64,000 bases of DNA, taken from NCBI GenBank assembly GCA_020846005.1, contig JADLEQ010000107.1, forward strand, positions 62,001 through 126,000. Reading direction: 5' to 3'. The notes beneath the pieces are model-generated. The model was given only the letters and a program-made list of their open reading frames with translations. It was not told where the DNA came from and did not search any database. Below, one piece after another: positions 16,101-24,497 of the stretch (the first letter of the stretch is position 1; each line of letters opens with the position of its first letter). A program made the position numbers and the translations under genes. This DNA comes from Polyangiaceae bacterium. Lineage in GTDB: Bacteria; Myxococcota_A; Polyangia; Polyangiales; Polyangiaceae.

Positions 16101-17987
16101 TCAGCCCCGGCGCATCCAGCGCTCGTACCACTGCTCGAGGTGGAGCAGCGCCCAGAGGAGCTGCGCGTGATCGGCGGTGCCGCGAGCGTGCTCCTCGATC
16201 GCCGTCGCCACGCCTCGCGGCTCGAACAGACCCCGGCGCGAGATCACGGACGTCGCGAGCCGGTCGCGGACCTCCCCCGCGAGGTCCTCCCGGAGCCAGC
16301 GCCCCATCGGCGGGGTGAACCCCTGCTTCGGCCGCTCGAACAGCGCGCGCGGGAGATAGCGCGCGAGCAGCGCGCGGAGCACGCGCTTCTTGGACAACCC
16401 ACGGACCCGGTGCTCGAGCGGGAGGCGGAAGGCGAGCTCGAGCACACGGCGCCGCAACATCGGGGCGCGGGTCTCGAGCGACACGAACATCGACGCGCGG
16501 TCCACCTTGCAGAGCCAGGCGCCGGGGAGCGTGTTCGTGGCATCCCAGAGCAGCCCGGCCTCGGTGGCCGACGGCACCCCGGACGCCACGGCCTCCCGGA
16601 TGGCGACGGCGACCGCCTCGGCCGCTCCAGCGGCCGCGCCAGGCAGCACGAGCTCCAGCCCGCGCGCGGCGGTCGGCCCGCGGTAGAAGCCGCTCGCGGC
16701 CAGGAGCGCCGCGGTGTCGGGCGTCCCCGCGCGCGCGAGCGCCCGGCGCGCCCGTGCGGTCGGCACGAACCGCGACGCATGGGACGCGAGCCGACGCGCC
16801 GAGGCGGGGAGGCCCTCCGCCCACCGCTCGAAGAGCGCGGCCCCGGCGTAGTAGCGATAGCCGGCGAAGGCCTCGTCGCCGCCGTCGCCGGTGAGCGCCA
16901 CGGTGACGTGCCGCCGCGCGAGGCGCGAGACGGCGAGCGTCGGCAACGCCGAGTAGTCCGCCATGGGCTCGTCGAACGCCTCGGCGAGCGCGGGGACCTC
17001 GTCCAGCACGTCGCGCGGGCTCACCACCATCATCGTGTTCTCCACGCCAAGGTGGCGCGCGATCGCGTGCGCGTGCCCGCTCTCGTCGAGTTCGCGGTCA
17101 GCGAACCCCACGGTGAAGGTGCGGACCGAGCGAGGATCCCGCCGCGCCATCAGGGCGACGACGAGCGATGAGTCGACGCCGCCAGACAGGAAGGCCCCGA
17201 GCGGCACGTCCGCGACGCGGCACGTCTCGACCGCTTCGCCGAGCGCGACGTCCAGCCGAGCGACGGCGTCCTCGAACCTCGCGGGCTCGCGACGCGCGCG
17301 GGCGGTCGGTCCGAGATCGAAGTGCACCCGCTCACGCTCCGTCCCGCTCGCCTCGATCACCAGCGCCGTGCCCGGCCGGAGCTTGCGAACCCCGCGGAGG
17401 ATCGACCGCGGCGCGCCGACGTAGCCCAGGCTCGCGTACTCGCGCACGGCGGCCGGGTCGACCTCCAGCTCCAGGCTGGGCCAGGCGAGCAGCGGCGCGA
17501 GCGTGGAGCCAAAGACCAGCCGCCGGCCGGGCTCGTGGGCGAAGTAGAGCGGCTTCTCGCCCGCGGCGTCGCGGGCCAGCACGACGCGGCGCCGCGGGCG
17601 GTCCCACAGCGCGACGGCGAACATGCCGTCGAGCCGCGCGAAGCACTCGTCGCCCCACTCCTCGTAGGCGTGGATGATCACCTCGGAGTCGGTGCGTGAC
17701 CGGAACACGTGGCCGCGCTCGGCGAGCTCGGCGCGGAGCCGCTGAAACTCGTAGATCTCGCCGTTGAAGACGCACCACACGTCGCCAGCCTCGTTCGCCA
17801 TCGGCATCCGGCCGGCGGCCGAGAGATCTACGATGGCGAGCCGCCGGTGCGCGAGGGCCAGCCCGGGCTCGAGGTGGAGCCCGGCGTCGTCCGGGCCACG
17901 GCGAGTGAGGGTGTCCCGAGACCGGACGACGTCCGCCTCGACGAGCGGCTCGCCCGTTGGATGCCACACGCCGAAGATCCCGCACAT
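16101..17987 (-). CDS. asnB: Asparagine synthetase-type glutamine amidotransferase
   Basis: 628 residues, normal for AsnB. After Met comes Cys2 (MCGIFGVWHP), the catalytic nucleophile of class II glutaminase domains. The glutaminase part shows RRGPDDAG, LAHRRLAIVDLS and CVFNGEIYEF. The synthetase half has the ATP-pyrophosphatase loop LSGGVDSSLVVAL (about 268-280) and ALTGDGGDEAFAGYRYY. All key residues appear present, so it is probably active. AsnB-like proteins are common in bacterial surface-polysaccharide loci, where some are thought to amidate uronic acids or other acceptors. Here it sits next to a GT2 gene on the same strand with 33 bp between, so a role in glycan amidation is possible. 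Plain asparagine synthesis is equally consistent. Confidence 0.92.
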   Translation of the reverse strand: MCGIFGVWHPTGEPLVEADVVRSRDTLTRRGPDDAGLHLEPGLALAHRRLAIVDLSAAGRMPMANEAGDVWCVFNGEIYEFQRLRAELAERGHVFRSRTDSEVIIHAYEEWGDECFARLDGMFAVALWDRPRRRVVLARDAAGEKPLYFAHEPGRRLVFGSTLAPLLAWPSLELEVDPAAVREYASLGYVGAPRSILRGVRKLRPGTALVIEASGTERERVHFDLGPTARARREPARFEDAVARLDVALGEAVETCRVADVPLGAFLSGGVDSSLVVALMARRDPRSVRTFTVGFADRELDESGHAHAIARHLGVENTMMVVSPRDVLDEVPALAEAFDEPMADYSALPTLAVSRLARRHVTVALTGDGGDEAFAGYRYYAGAALFERWAEGLPASARRLASHASRFVPTARARRALARAGTPDTAALLAASGFYRGPTAARGLELVLPGAAAGAAEAVAVAIREAVASGVPSATEAGLLWDATNTLPGAWLCKVDRASMFVSLETRAPMLRRRVLELAFRLPLEHRVRGLSKKRVLRALLARYLPRALFERPKQGFTPPMGRWLREDLAGEVRDRLATSVISRRGLFEPRGVATAIEEHARGTADHAQLLWALLHLEQWYERWMRRG

Positions 17988-18020
17988 CCTAGCTGCCTCC
18001 GTCCCGCCACGCCGGGAGCG

Positions 18021-18914
18021 TCACTCGCCGAAGAGCTCCCGGCGGCGCCCCGCCACCACGGCGCGCGCCGCCTCGAACCGCCCCGCCTCGGCGCGCTCGA
18101 GCGGCTGCCAGCGGCGCTCGATCAGCCAGCGCGCGCCACGCTCCCCGGCGGCCTGGTAGAGGGCGAGCTTCAGCGCCGTCTCGGCGACCGTGCGCGCCAC
18201 CCGGAGCGGGTGGCGGCGCCCGTGTCGGAGGTGGGAGCGGATCCGATACCGGTACCCCTCGATCGTCTTGGCCCGGGTCGCCGCCGCACCCTGCGAGTAC
18301 GCGTAGAGGATCTCGTGGAGGACCCCGTAGCGGCGCCCGAGCAGCGCGCGGATGAGGAAGTCGGAGTCCTGGCTCCGTCGCAGCTCCACGTCGAACCCGG
18401 CCGCGCGAGCCACGTCGAGCCGAAGCAGGCTCGGCGGGAAGGAGAACCTCGGCGGCTCCGGACGATCGAAGCTCGCGACCGTGAGCTCGCGACCGGGCCG
18501 CGCCCCGCCGCGGAGCTGCCCCACGGCTCGATCGCGCTCGTCGGTGATCAGCACGCCGGCCGACACCAGCGCGAGCTCGGGCTGCGCCTCGAGCACGGCC
18601 ACCTGGCGCGACAGCTTCTCGGGGTACAGCCAGTCGTCCGAGTCGAGGAACGCCAGGTACTCCCCGCGAGCGAGCTCGAGGCAGCGCTGCCGCGCGGCCC
18701 CTCTCCCGCGGTTCCGCGCGAAGCGCTCGGTTCGGAACCGGGCGTCGACGCCCCGCGCCCGCTCGAGCAGCTCCCACGTGGTGTCGTCCGATCCGTCATC
18801 GACGCAGACGCACTCCCAGTCGGGGTGCGTCTGCGCGACGACCGAGGCGAGCGCCATCGGCAACGTCGCCGCCGCGCGGTAGCACGGCAGCATGAGGGAG
18901 ACGTGCGCGCTCAT
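18021..18914 (-). CDS. Family 2 glycosyltransferase
   Basis: 297 residues. The GT-A fold start is clear: VSLMLPCYRAAATLPMALAS, then VDDGSDDTTWE (first metal/nucleotide contact), ARNRGRGAARQRCLELARGEY and the DxD-type FLDSDDW. The C-terminal part (YSQGAAATRAKTIEGYRYR) is typical of GT2 enzymes that add sugars to lipid-linked chains. There is no transmembrane segment, so it should act at the inner face of the membrane. It is followed on the same strand by AsnB. Donor and acceptor cannot be read from sequence. Confidence 0.9.
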   Translation of the reverse strand: MSAHVSLMLPCYRAAATLPMALASVVAQTHPDWECVCVDDGSDDTTWELLERARGVDARFRTERFARNRGRGAARQRCLELARGEYLAFLDSDDWLYPEKLSRQVAVLEAQPELALVSAGVLITDERDRAVGQLRGGARPGRELTVASFDRPEPPRFSFPPSLLRLDVARAAGFDVELRRSQDSDFLIRALLGRRYGVLHEILYAYSQGAAATRAKTIEGYRYRIRSHLRHGRRHPLRVARTVAETALKLALYQAAGERGARWLIERRWQPLERAEAGRFEAARAVVAGRRRELFGE

Positions 18915-18998
18915 GCCAGGCCGAGGAGGCGAGACGCTAGTGGACGGCGCGGGACGAAGGCAAGCCGGGCGCTCGCCCCGTCGAGCGGCGTGCTGACA

Positions 18999-20777
18999 CT
19001 ACACGCAGACGCCGGCGGTGCACTTCGTGCCACCCAGGCAGGCCTTCGCGTCGCAGTCCGCGTCCGCGCAGTCGGTGGAGCCGTCGCCATCGTTGTCCTG
19101 CCCGTCGTTGCAGGTGCCCTCCGTCGGGACTCCGGCCTTGCACGTGCACCCGGCGCCGCACGCGGCGTTGTTGCAGTCGGCATCGACGCAGTCGCTGCTG
19201 CCGTCGCCGTCGTTGTCGAACCCGTCGCCACACTGATTCTCCGTGCGCAGCCCGAACTTGCACACGCACCCGACCCCGCAGGCCGAGGTGGCGCAAGCAG
19301 GGTCCAGGCAATCGGTGACGCCATTGCCGTCGTTGTCTTGAGCGTCGGCGCAGGCCGTCTCCACGCGGCCCCCGAAGCGACACGAGCAACCCGTGCCGCA
19401 CGACTGCTGGTCGCAGCTGGGGTCGACGCAGTCGACCTGGGCGTCGCCGTCGTTGTCTTGCGCGTCGTTACAGGTCGTCTCTACTGCCTCGAGGAAGCGG
19501 CACGAGCACCCCAGCCCGCACGCGCGCCCGTCGCAGCTCGGGTCCACGCAATCGATGAGTGTGTCGTCGTCGTTGTCCTGGCCATCACTGCAGGTGCTCT
19601 CGTGCGGCACGAGCGACCGGCAGACGCACCCGAGCGCGCACGCCTCGGCCTCGCAGTCCGCGTCCGCGCAGTCGACCGGACCGTCCCCGTCGTTGTCCGC
19701 GCCGTCGTCGCAGGCGCGCTCCGCGCGCACCAGGTTCGCGCACCGGCAGCCGTCGCCGCACTCGAGGCCAGCGCAGTCGGCGTCGTCGCAGTCGACGGCC
19801 CCGTCGCCGTCGTTGTCGTTGGCGTCCCCGCAGGCCTCCTCTCGCGCGACACCTTGACCGCAGAAGCAGCCGTAGCCGCAGTCGACGAGATCGCAGTCCG
19901 GGTCGGCGCAGTCGAGGTCGGCGTCTCCGTCGTTGTCGACGCCGTCGCCACAGCGCACCTCGACCGCTCGGAGCGACTGGCACTCGCATCCTAGCCCGCA
20001 GGCTTGTTCACCGCAGTCAGGGTCCGCGCAGTCGAGCGCGGCGTCCTGGTCGTTGTCCGCGCCGTCTCCGCAGCGCTCCTCGACTGCCTCGCCCGCGATG
20101 CAGCGGCAGCCCAGCGCACACTCCTGCGTGTCGCAGTCGGCGTCCGCGCAGTCGGCTTCGCCGTCCGCGTCGTTGTCGGTGGCGTCGGAGCAGCGCGTCT
20201 CGGTGGCTACGCCCGAGACGCAAAGGCAGCCCGTACCGCAGGACCTATCGTCGCAGTCGGGGTCGGGGCAGTCCGCCAGGCCGTCTGCGTCGTTGTCGGC
20301 GCCATCCGCGCAGCGCGTCTCGCTGGCCTCTCCTGCCGCGCACAGGCAGCCGACGCCACAGGCGAGTTGCTCGCAGTCGGAGTCGGCGCAGTCGGCGTGC
20401 TGGTCGTTGTCGTTGTCAGCGCCATCCGAGCAGCGGGTCTCGCGGCCCTGCCCGCCCACGCACACGCAACCGACGCCACACGAGCGCCCGTCACAGTCAA
20501 GATCCGCGCAGTCGGCGTCGCCGTCTCCGTCGTCGTCGGCCGAGTTGGTGCACTCCTCCGGCGGAGGGGGGGGCTCGTCCGCGGCGTCCTCGCCGCCCGT
20601 CTCCTGGCCGCTGTCGCCGGCGTCGACGTAGGCGACCTGCGCGTCCGCGTCCCCACCGGCGTCCAGGGGGCGGTTCTTCGAGTCGTGCGTCCCGGAGGAG
20701 CCGCACGCCGCGGTCGCTCCCAGGGCCCACAGGAGCGTCGCGATTCGCCTGCCCACCTGATCGTACCGGCACATCAT
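18999..20777 (-). CDS. Lipoprotein of thirteen 40-residue Asp/Cys repeats
   Basis: 592 residues from an ATG at 20777 with a GGGAG ribosome-binding site 5 nt upstream; a second ATG follows directly. The N-terminus has twin Arg, a hydrophobic stretch and TAACGSSG, a lipoprotein-type cleavage site. An Asp/Glu/Pro-rich linker follows. The rest is thirteen consecutive units of 40 residues with the pattern C.DGADNDxDGxxDCxDPDC, then CGxGCxC. Most units carry six Cys (three likely disulfides) and one DNDGDG calcium-loop-like motif. They resemble MopE-type metal-binding and FG-GAP-associated repeats in delta-proteobacteria. It is likely an outer-surface, metal-stabilised rod. The neighbouring genes make polysaccharide, so a glycan-binding role is possible but unproven. 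Confidence 0.88.
   Translation of the reverse strand: MMCRYDQVGRRIATLLWALGATAACGSSGTHDSKNRPLDAGGDADAQVAYVDAGDSGQETGGEDAADEPPPPPEECTNSADDDGDGDADCADLDCDGRSCGVGCVCVGGQGRETRCSDGADNDNDQHADCADSDCEQLACGVGCLCAAGEASETRCADGADNDADGLADCPDPDCDDRSCGTGCLCVSGVATETRCSDATDNDADGEADCADADCDTQECALGCRCIAGEAVEERCGDGADNDQDAALDCADPDCGEQACGLGCECQSLRAVEVRCGDGVDNDGDADLDCADPDCDLVDCGYGCFCGQGVAREEACGDANDNDGDGAVDCDDADCAGLECGDGCRCANLVRAERACDDGADNDGDGPVDCADADCEAEACALGCVCRSLVPHESTCSDGQDNDDDTLIDCVDPSCDGRACGLGCSCRFLEAVETTCNDAQDNDGDAQVDCVDPSCDQQSCGTGCSCRFGGRVETACADAQDNDGNGVTDCLDPACATSACGVGCVCKFGLRTENQCGDGFDNDGDGSSDCVDADCNNAACGAGCTCKAGVPTEGTCNDGQDNDGDGSTDCADADCDAKACLGGTKCTAGVCV
19002..20555 (-). repeat. 120-bp tandem coding repeat, about 13 copies
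   Basis: The DNA repeats every 120 bp, matching the 40-residue protein units. The best-conserved core encodes DNDGDG/DNDxDG and the following DCxDxDC. Copies differ at many positions but keep length exactly, with no frame slips, which suggests selection for phase. Confidence 0.9.
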
Positions 20778-20870
20778 GAAGGCTCCCTCGGGCGCTGTTG
20801 CGTTCGTTGCGTCGAACACCCGCGTCGTTCAAGGGGACCCCAACGGTCACCTGCCCTTCGCCGGGCCGGC

Positions 20871-22151
20871 TCACGGGCCCGCGCGCGCGGGCTGCCCGCG
20901 GGCCCGTGCCTCCCCAACGATCGCGGCGCCCGCGCACGCGAGCAGGATCCAGAGCACGCGAAACCGCATGCCGTTGTGGAACGCGCCGTACAGCGCCACC
21001 GGAGCCAGCAGGAGCGCCGTCCGCCCTTCACCGCCACGGACGAGGACGACCACGAACGCGCCGAGCGCGATCACGCCGAGGACTCCGTAGCTGAACGCGA
21101 CGCTGGCGAAGCTCGAGTGGAGCTCCAGGCCGAGAGGATGGAACCGCCCGTGCGCCCCCTCTCCGGCGCCTGCGATGAGGTACTCGGGATGGTCGAGCAC
21201 GCGCTGGATCCCGCGGTCCTCGACGTAGTCTTCGAGCCCGCCCTCGGCGACCGCGGAGAACCGCTCGCGCAGCAGTTCGTCCTCCGCGAGGTCGTCGCCG
21301 ATCGCGAGGCCGCCGACCAGCAGCGGGAGCGCGAGCACTAGGACGAGCGCGGGCCGCCGCACCAGGGCGACCAGCGCCAGCGTCCCGAGCGCCAGGAGCG
21401 CCGCCCGGGAGTACGTCCGGAAGATGAGGAAGCCCGCCGCCGTGGCGGCGACCAGCGGCAGCCACTGGGGAACGGCGGCGACCCGGGCCGCGACGAAGAC
21501 GAGGCTCGCGAGCCCGAGGGAGGCGTAGGCGAGCTGATTCGGGTTGTTGGTGAAGAGGTGCAGACGGCCGGAGAGCTCGAGCGCCGGGAAGGCGAACGCC
21601 GCGGCGACGTGGGCCACGAGCGACACTCCCGCCGCCCACGCCACGACTCGCGCGAACGCAGGCCCGTGCGCCTCGGCCATCACCCCCGCGCCCGTGAACA
21701 CCAGAAGGTTGAACACGTAGAACAGCGTGGTCGTGACGAAATCGTGCGAACCGGTCAACTCGAGCCACACGGCGTTGACCGCCACGACCACTGCGACGAA
21801 GAGCGCGAGGACGCCAGCGCTGCGCAGAGTACCGGGCGCCCGACTCCGCGCCGACCCCAGCAGCGCGACCGGGGCGAGGACCGCGAGCACCCAGTCCGTG
21901 GGCTGGGGCTGGCCCGACGAGAAGAAGTAGATGGGGAGGGTGGCGATGGCCGCGCCCCACGCTGCGGCTTGGATCGGGTGCAGCGGAGCAGCGTCGGTGG
22001 GCGAGGCCGCTCCGACCGAAGCCAGCGGATCTCCGGGCGTCAGCGGGGCGCCTCGCGCGTGCGGGGAGCGCTCCTCCGCGGCGGGCGCGCCCGGGCGCCT
22101 CCCCGCCGGGCCGGGGTTCGGCGTGGAGCCGGTGGGTTCGGCGCGCACCAC
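20871..22151 (-). CDS. O-antigen ligase / Wzy-type polymerase family membrane protein
   Basis: 426 residues, GTG start at 22151, 7 bp from the stop of the chain-length kinase gene, so probably one operon. An N-terminal Pro/Gly-rich tail precedes about ten hydrophobic helices. The family pattern is a large periplasmic loop late in the protein, with RGIQRVLDHPEYLIAGAGEG and then LELHSSFASVAFSYGVLG, where the HSS-type motif is characteristic of Wzy_C/WaaL proteins. Wzy polymerases and O-antigen ligases share this fold and sequence does not separate them. The neighbouring Wzc-type kinase makes the polymerase reading slightly better. It would act at the periplasmic face of the inner membrane. Confidence 0.85.
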   Translation of the reverse strand: MVRAEPTGSTPNPGPAGRRPGAPAAEERSPHARGAPLTPGDPLASVGAASPTDAAPLHPIQAAAWGAAIATLPIYFFSSGQPQPTDWVLAVLAPVALLGSARSRAPGTLRSAGVLALFVAVVVAVNAVWLELTGSHDFVTTTLFYVFNLLVFTGAGVMAEAHGPAFARVVAWAAGVSLVAHVAAAFAFPALELSGRLHLFTNNPNQLAYASLGLASLVFVAARVAAVPQWLPLVAATAAGFLIFRTYSRAALLALGTLALVALVRRPALVLVLALPLLVGGLAIGDDLAEDELLRERFSAVAEGGLEDYVEDRGIQRVLDHPEYLIAGAGEGAHGRFHPLGLELHSSFASVAFSYGVLGVIALGAFVVVLVRGGEGRTALLLAPVALYGAFHNGMRFRVLWILLACAGAAIVGEARARGQPARAGP

Positions 22152-22158
22152 CGCGGAG

Positions 22159-24441
22159 TCAGTCTGTCGATAGCGCGGAGTCGCGCGCCGGCGCCGTGTA
22201 GTAGGGCGCGTAGTAGTAGTAGTAGTCGTACCCGCGCTCGTCGATGTTCACGTCGTTCAGGATGCAGCCCAGCACCCGCGCGCCCACGTCACGTAGCGCT
22301 CGGATCGCGTGCCCGGCCAGGTCCCGCCGCGTGCGGAGCGGGCGCGCCACGAGGATGACGCCGTCGACGCGCGTCGCGATGATGGCGGCGTCCGTCACGG
22401 GCACCAGCGGGGGGCTGTCGATGACGACCCGGTCGAACCGCTCGGAGAGCGTATCGAGGAGGCGTCCGAACGCCGCGCTGTGCAGCAACTCGGCAGGCGT
22501 CGGCGGCAGCGCGCCGGCAGGGAGCAGCGTCAAGTTGGGGACCTCGGTCGACACCAGCGCCTCATCGAGCGATTGGAGATCGAGCACGGCGTTCGACACG
22601 CCGAGGTGGGACGGCGCCGAGAAGACCTTGTGAAGCCGCGGCCGGCGAAGATCGCAGTCGAGGAGCAGCACGCGCTGGCCGGCCTGGGCCATCGCGATGG
22701 CGACCGAGCACGCGACCGTGGTCTTCCCCTCGGACGGGACGGCGCTCGTCACGAGCAAGCGGCGCGGCGGCTGGTCGGGTGACATGAACATCAGGTTGGT
22801 CCGGATGGCGCGGGCGGCCTCCGCGGTGCCGCTCTTCGGCTTGGCGTGGACCGTGAGCTCCGGCGGCTCGCTGGACGGTGCGCGACGGCGCGCCCGCCGG
22901 CCCTCGCGCGCGCCTTCGCCCGTCCGCGGGAGGAGGCCGAGGTACGTCAACCCGAGCACGTCGCGGACGTCGTCGGGCGACTTGAGCGTGCGGTCGAGCA
23001 GCTCGCGGCCGAGCGCGAAGGCCACGCCGAGCCCCAACCCAGCCAGGAGCCCTACGGCGAGGCTCAACGGGACGTTCGGACGGACGGGCGACTTCGGCGT
23101 GAGCGGCGCGTCCACCACCCGGATGTTGTTGAACCGCATCTGGCGGGTGAGATCGCTGTCCTTGGACCGCTCGAGCAGGAGCGAGAAGAGACGCTCGGTG
23201 TTGTTCTTGTTGCGCTCGAGGCGCCGGTACTCGATCTCGAGGAGGTTGATGTCGAGCGCCCGCTGCTTGGCGGCCTCGAACAGCTTCGAGAGACCACCGG
23301 CTTGGCGGCCCACCCCGGACAGATCGCGGCGCAGCGCCTCTTTCACGTTCTTCACCTCGGCGAGAAGCGCCGCCCGCGTGGTGGCGATCTTGGCGGCGGC
23401 GGCGAGCACGTCCGGGTGGCGAGCGGCGCGGCCTCCGCCGAGCTGGGCGTCGCGGTCACGCTTGGCCTCGATGTAGTTCTCCCGGAGCTTCGTGAGCAGC
23501 GGGTTGGCGAGCAGCTCCGAGGCCGGCAGATCCTCCGGGTCGCGCGTGTCGATCTTGTCGAGCTCCGCGACTCGCGAGGCGAGGCGCTCCCGCTCCGCCC
23601 GAACGCGCGTCAGCTCGTCGTTGAGCGCCTTCATCTCGTCGCGGAGCATGTTGTTCTGGTCGTCGAGGCTGACCGAGAGGATGCGCTTCTCTTTCTTGTA
23701 TTCGTGGAGCGCCAGCTCGCTCGTCTCCAGCTCGGTGCGCAGCCGGCCGAGTTGGTCCTTCATCCAGTCAGCCGTGGTGCCGGTCGACGCGAGCGCGTCA
23801 TCCAGGTTCTGCTGGACGAAGAGCGCGACGTGCGCCGAGAGGACGCGGCGCGCGCGCTCCGGATCCGCGTCCTCGTACGAGATGGTGACCAGCCTCGTAC
23901 CCTTGACGGGCTCGACCGCGAGCCGGCTCGCCAGCACGCCCGCCGCCACGTCTGAGTCGACCTGCCGCTCGCCCGCCACGCTACCCGCCGGCCTCCCGGC
24001 CAGGAAAGCAGCGTCGCGCTCCAGCCCCAGCGTCCGGACCGTCTCCGTGGCGATTCGGCGGGACCGGATGAGCTGAAACTGGGTCTCGTAGTACTCCTTG
24101 TTTGTCCAGTAGGCGCCGGCGCTCACGTCGACCGCGCTCATCACGTCCTTGCCGAGCGGGCGCGGCGGCGACGGATCGATGAGCACCGACGCCGTGGTTC
24201 GGTAGAACTTGGTCCGACTGAGCGCCACGAACGCCGCGACGCCGACCCCGACGACCGTGAGCGCCAAGATCCAGATGGCGTTCTTGCGGAGGAGCCTGCC
24301 TACCAGGGGAAGCGAGAGCCCGCCGACGCCCCCCTTCGGCTGCACAAGTATCGGATCTTCCAAGACTAATTCTCGTGGCGCCGGCGCCCGCTGGTAGCGG
24401 CGGGAGGATGGTTGCGCTAGGCGCCCCCCGCGTTCAAGCAT
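22159..24441 (-). CDS. Wzc-type polysaccharide co-polymerase with bacterial tyrosine-kinase domain
   Basis: Up to 760 residues. The N-terminal Wzz part has a helix near residue 60 (IWILALTVVGVGVAAFVA) and a second near 470, flanking a periplasmic coiled-coil region. The cytoplasmic BY-kinase half is intact: Walker A TSAVPSEGKTT (about 565-575), Walker A' LLLDCDLRRP and Walker B VVIDSPPL. The C-terminal tail has eight tyrosines in eleven residues, the usual autophosphorylation cluster. Such proteins control chain length and export of Wzy-made polymers. The start is uncertain: the ATG at 24441 is the longest, but a GTG at 24345 with GGAAGA about 10 bp upstream would leave out the Arg/Ser-rich N-terminus. 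It diverges from the CapD-type gene across 56 bp. Confidence 0.92.
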   Translation of the reverse strand: MLERGGRLAQPSSRRYQRAPAPRELVLEDPILVQPKGGVGGLSLPLVGRLLRKNAIWILALTVVGVGVAAFVALSRTKFYRTTASVLIDPSPPRPLGKDVMSAVDVSAGAYWTNKEYYETQFQLIRSRRIATETVRTLGLERDAAFLAGRPAGSVAGERQVDSDVAAGVLASRLAVEPVKGTRLVTISYEDADPERARRVLSAHVALFVQQNLDDALASTGTTADWMKDQLGRLRTELETSELALHEYKKEKRILSVSLDDQNNMLRDEMKALNDELTRVRAERERLASRVAELDKIDTRDPEDLPASELLANPLLTKLRENYIEAKRDRDAQLGGGRAARHPDVLAAAAKIATTRAALLAEVKNVKEALRRDLSGVGRQAGGLSKLFEAAKQRALDINLLEIEYRRLERNKNNTERLFSLLLERSKDSDLTRQMRFNNIRVVDAPLTPKSPVRPNVPLSLAVGLLAGLGLGVAFALGRELLDRTLKSPDDVRDVLGLTYLGLLPRTGEGAREGRRARRRAPSSEPPELTVHAKPKSGTAEAARAIRTNLMFMSPDQPPRRLLVTSAVPSEGKTTVACSVAIAMAQAGQRVLLLDCDLRRPRLHKVFSAPSHLGVSNAVLDLQSLDEALVSTEVPNLTLLPAGALPPTPAELLHSAAFGRLLDTLSERFDRVVIDSPPLVPVTDAAIIATRVDGVILVARPLRTRRDLAGHAIRALRDVGARVLGCILNDVNIDERGYDYYYYYAPYYTAPARDSALSTD
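22198..22224 (-). repeat. (TAC)5 microsatellite plus nearby TACTAC in the tyrosine tail
   Basis: On the coding strand five perfect TAC codons lie in a row at 22210-22224, with two more at 22198-22203. Slippage here would change tyrosine number in the kinase tail without shifting frame. Confidence 0.85.
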
Positions 24442-24497
24442 GAATCCCGGCGAGCGGCACGCACCGAAGCCGCAACCCGGAGGCAGAGGACCCGACC

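Noticed and set aside
19002-20555. Regular 120-bp repeats resembling an array
   Set aside because: They are coding, in frame and lack a spacer/repeat pattern, so not CRISPR.
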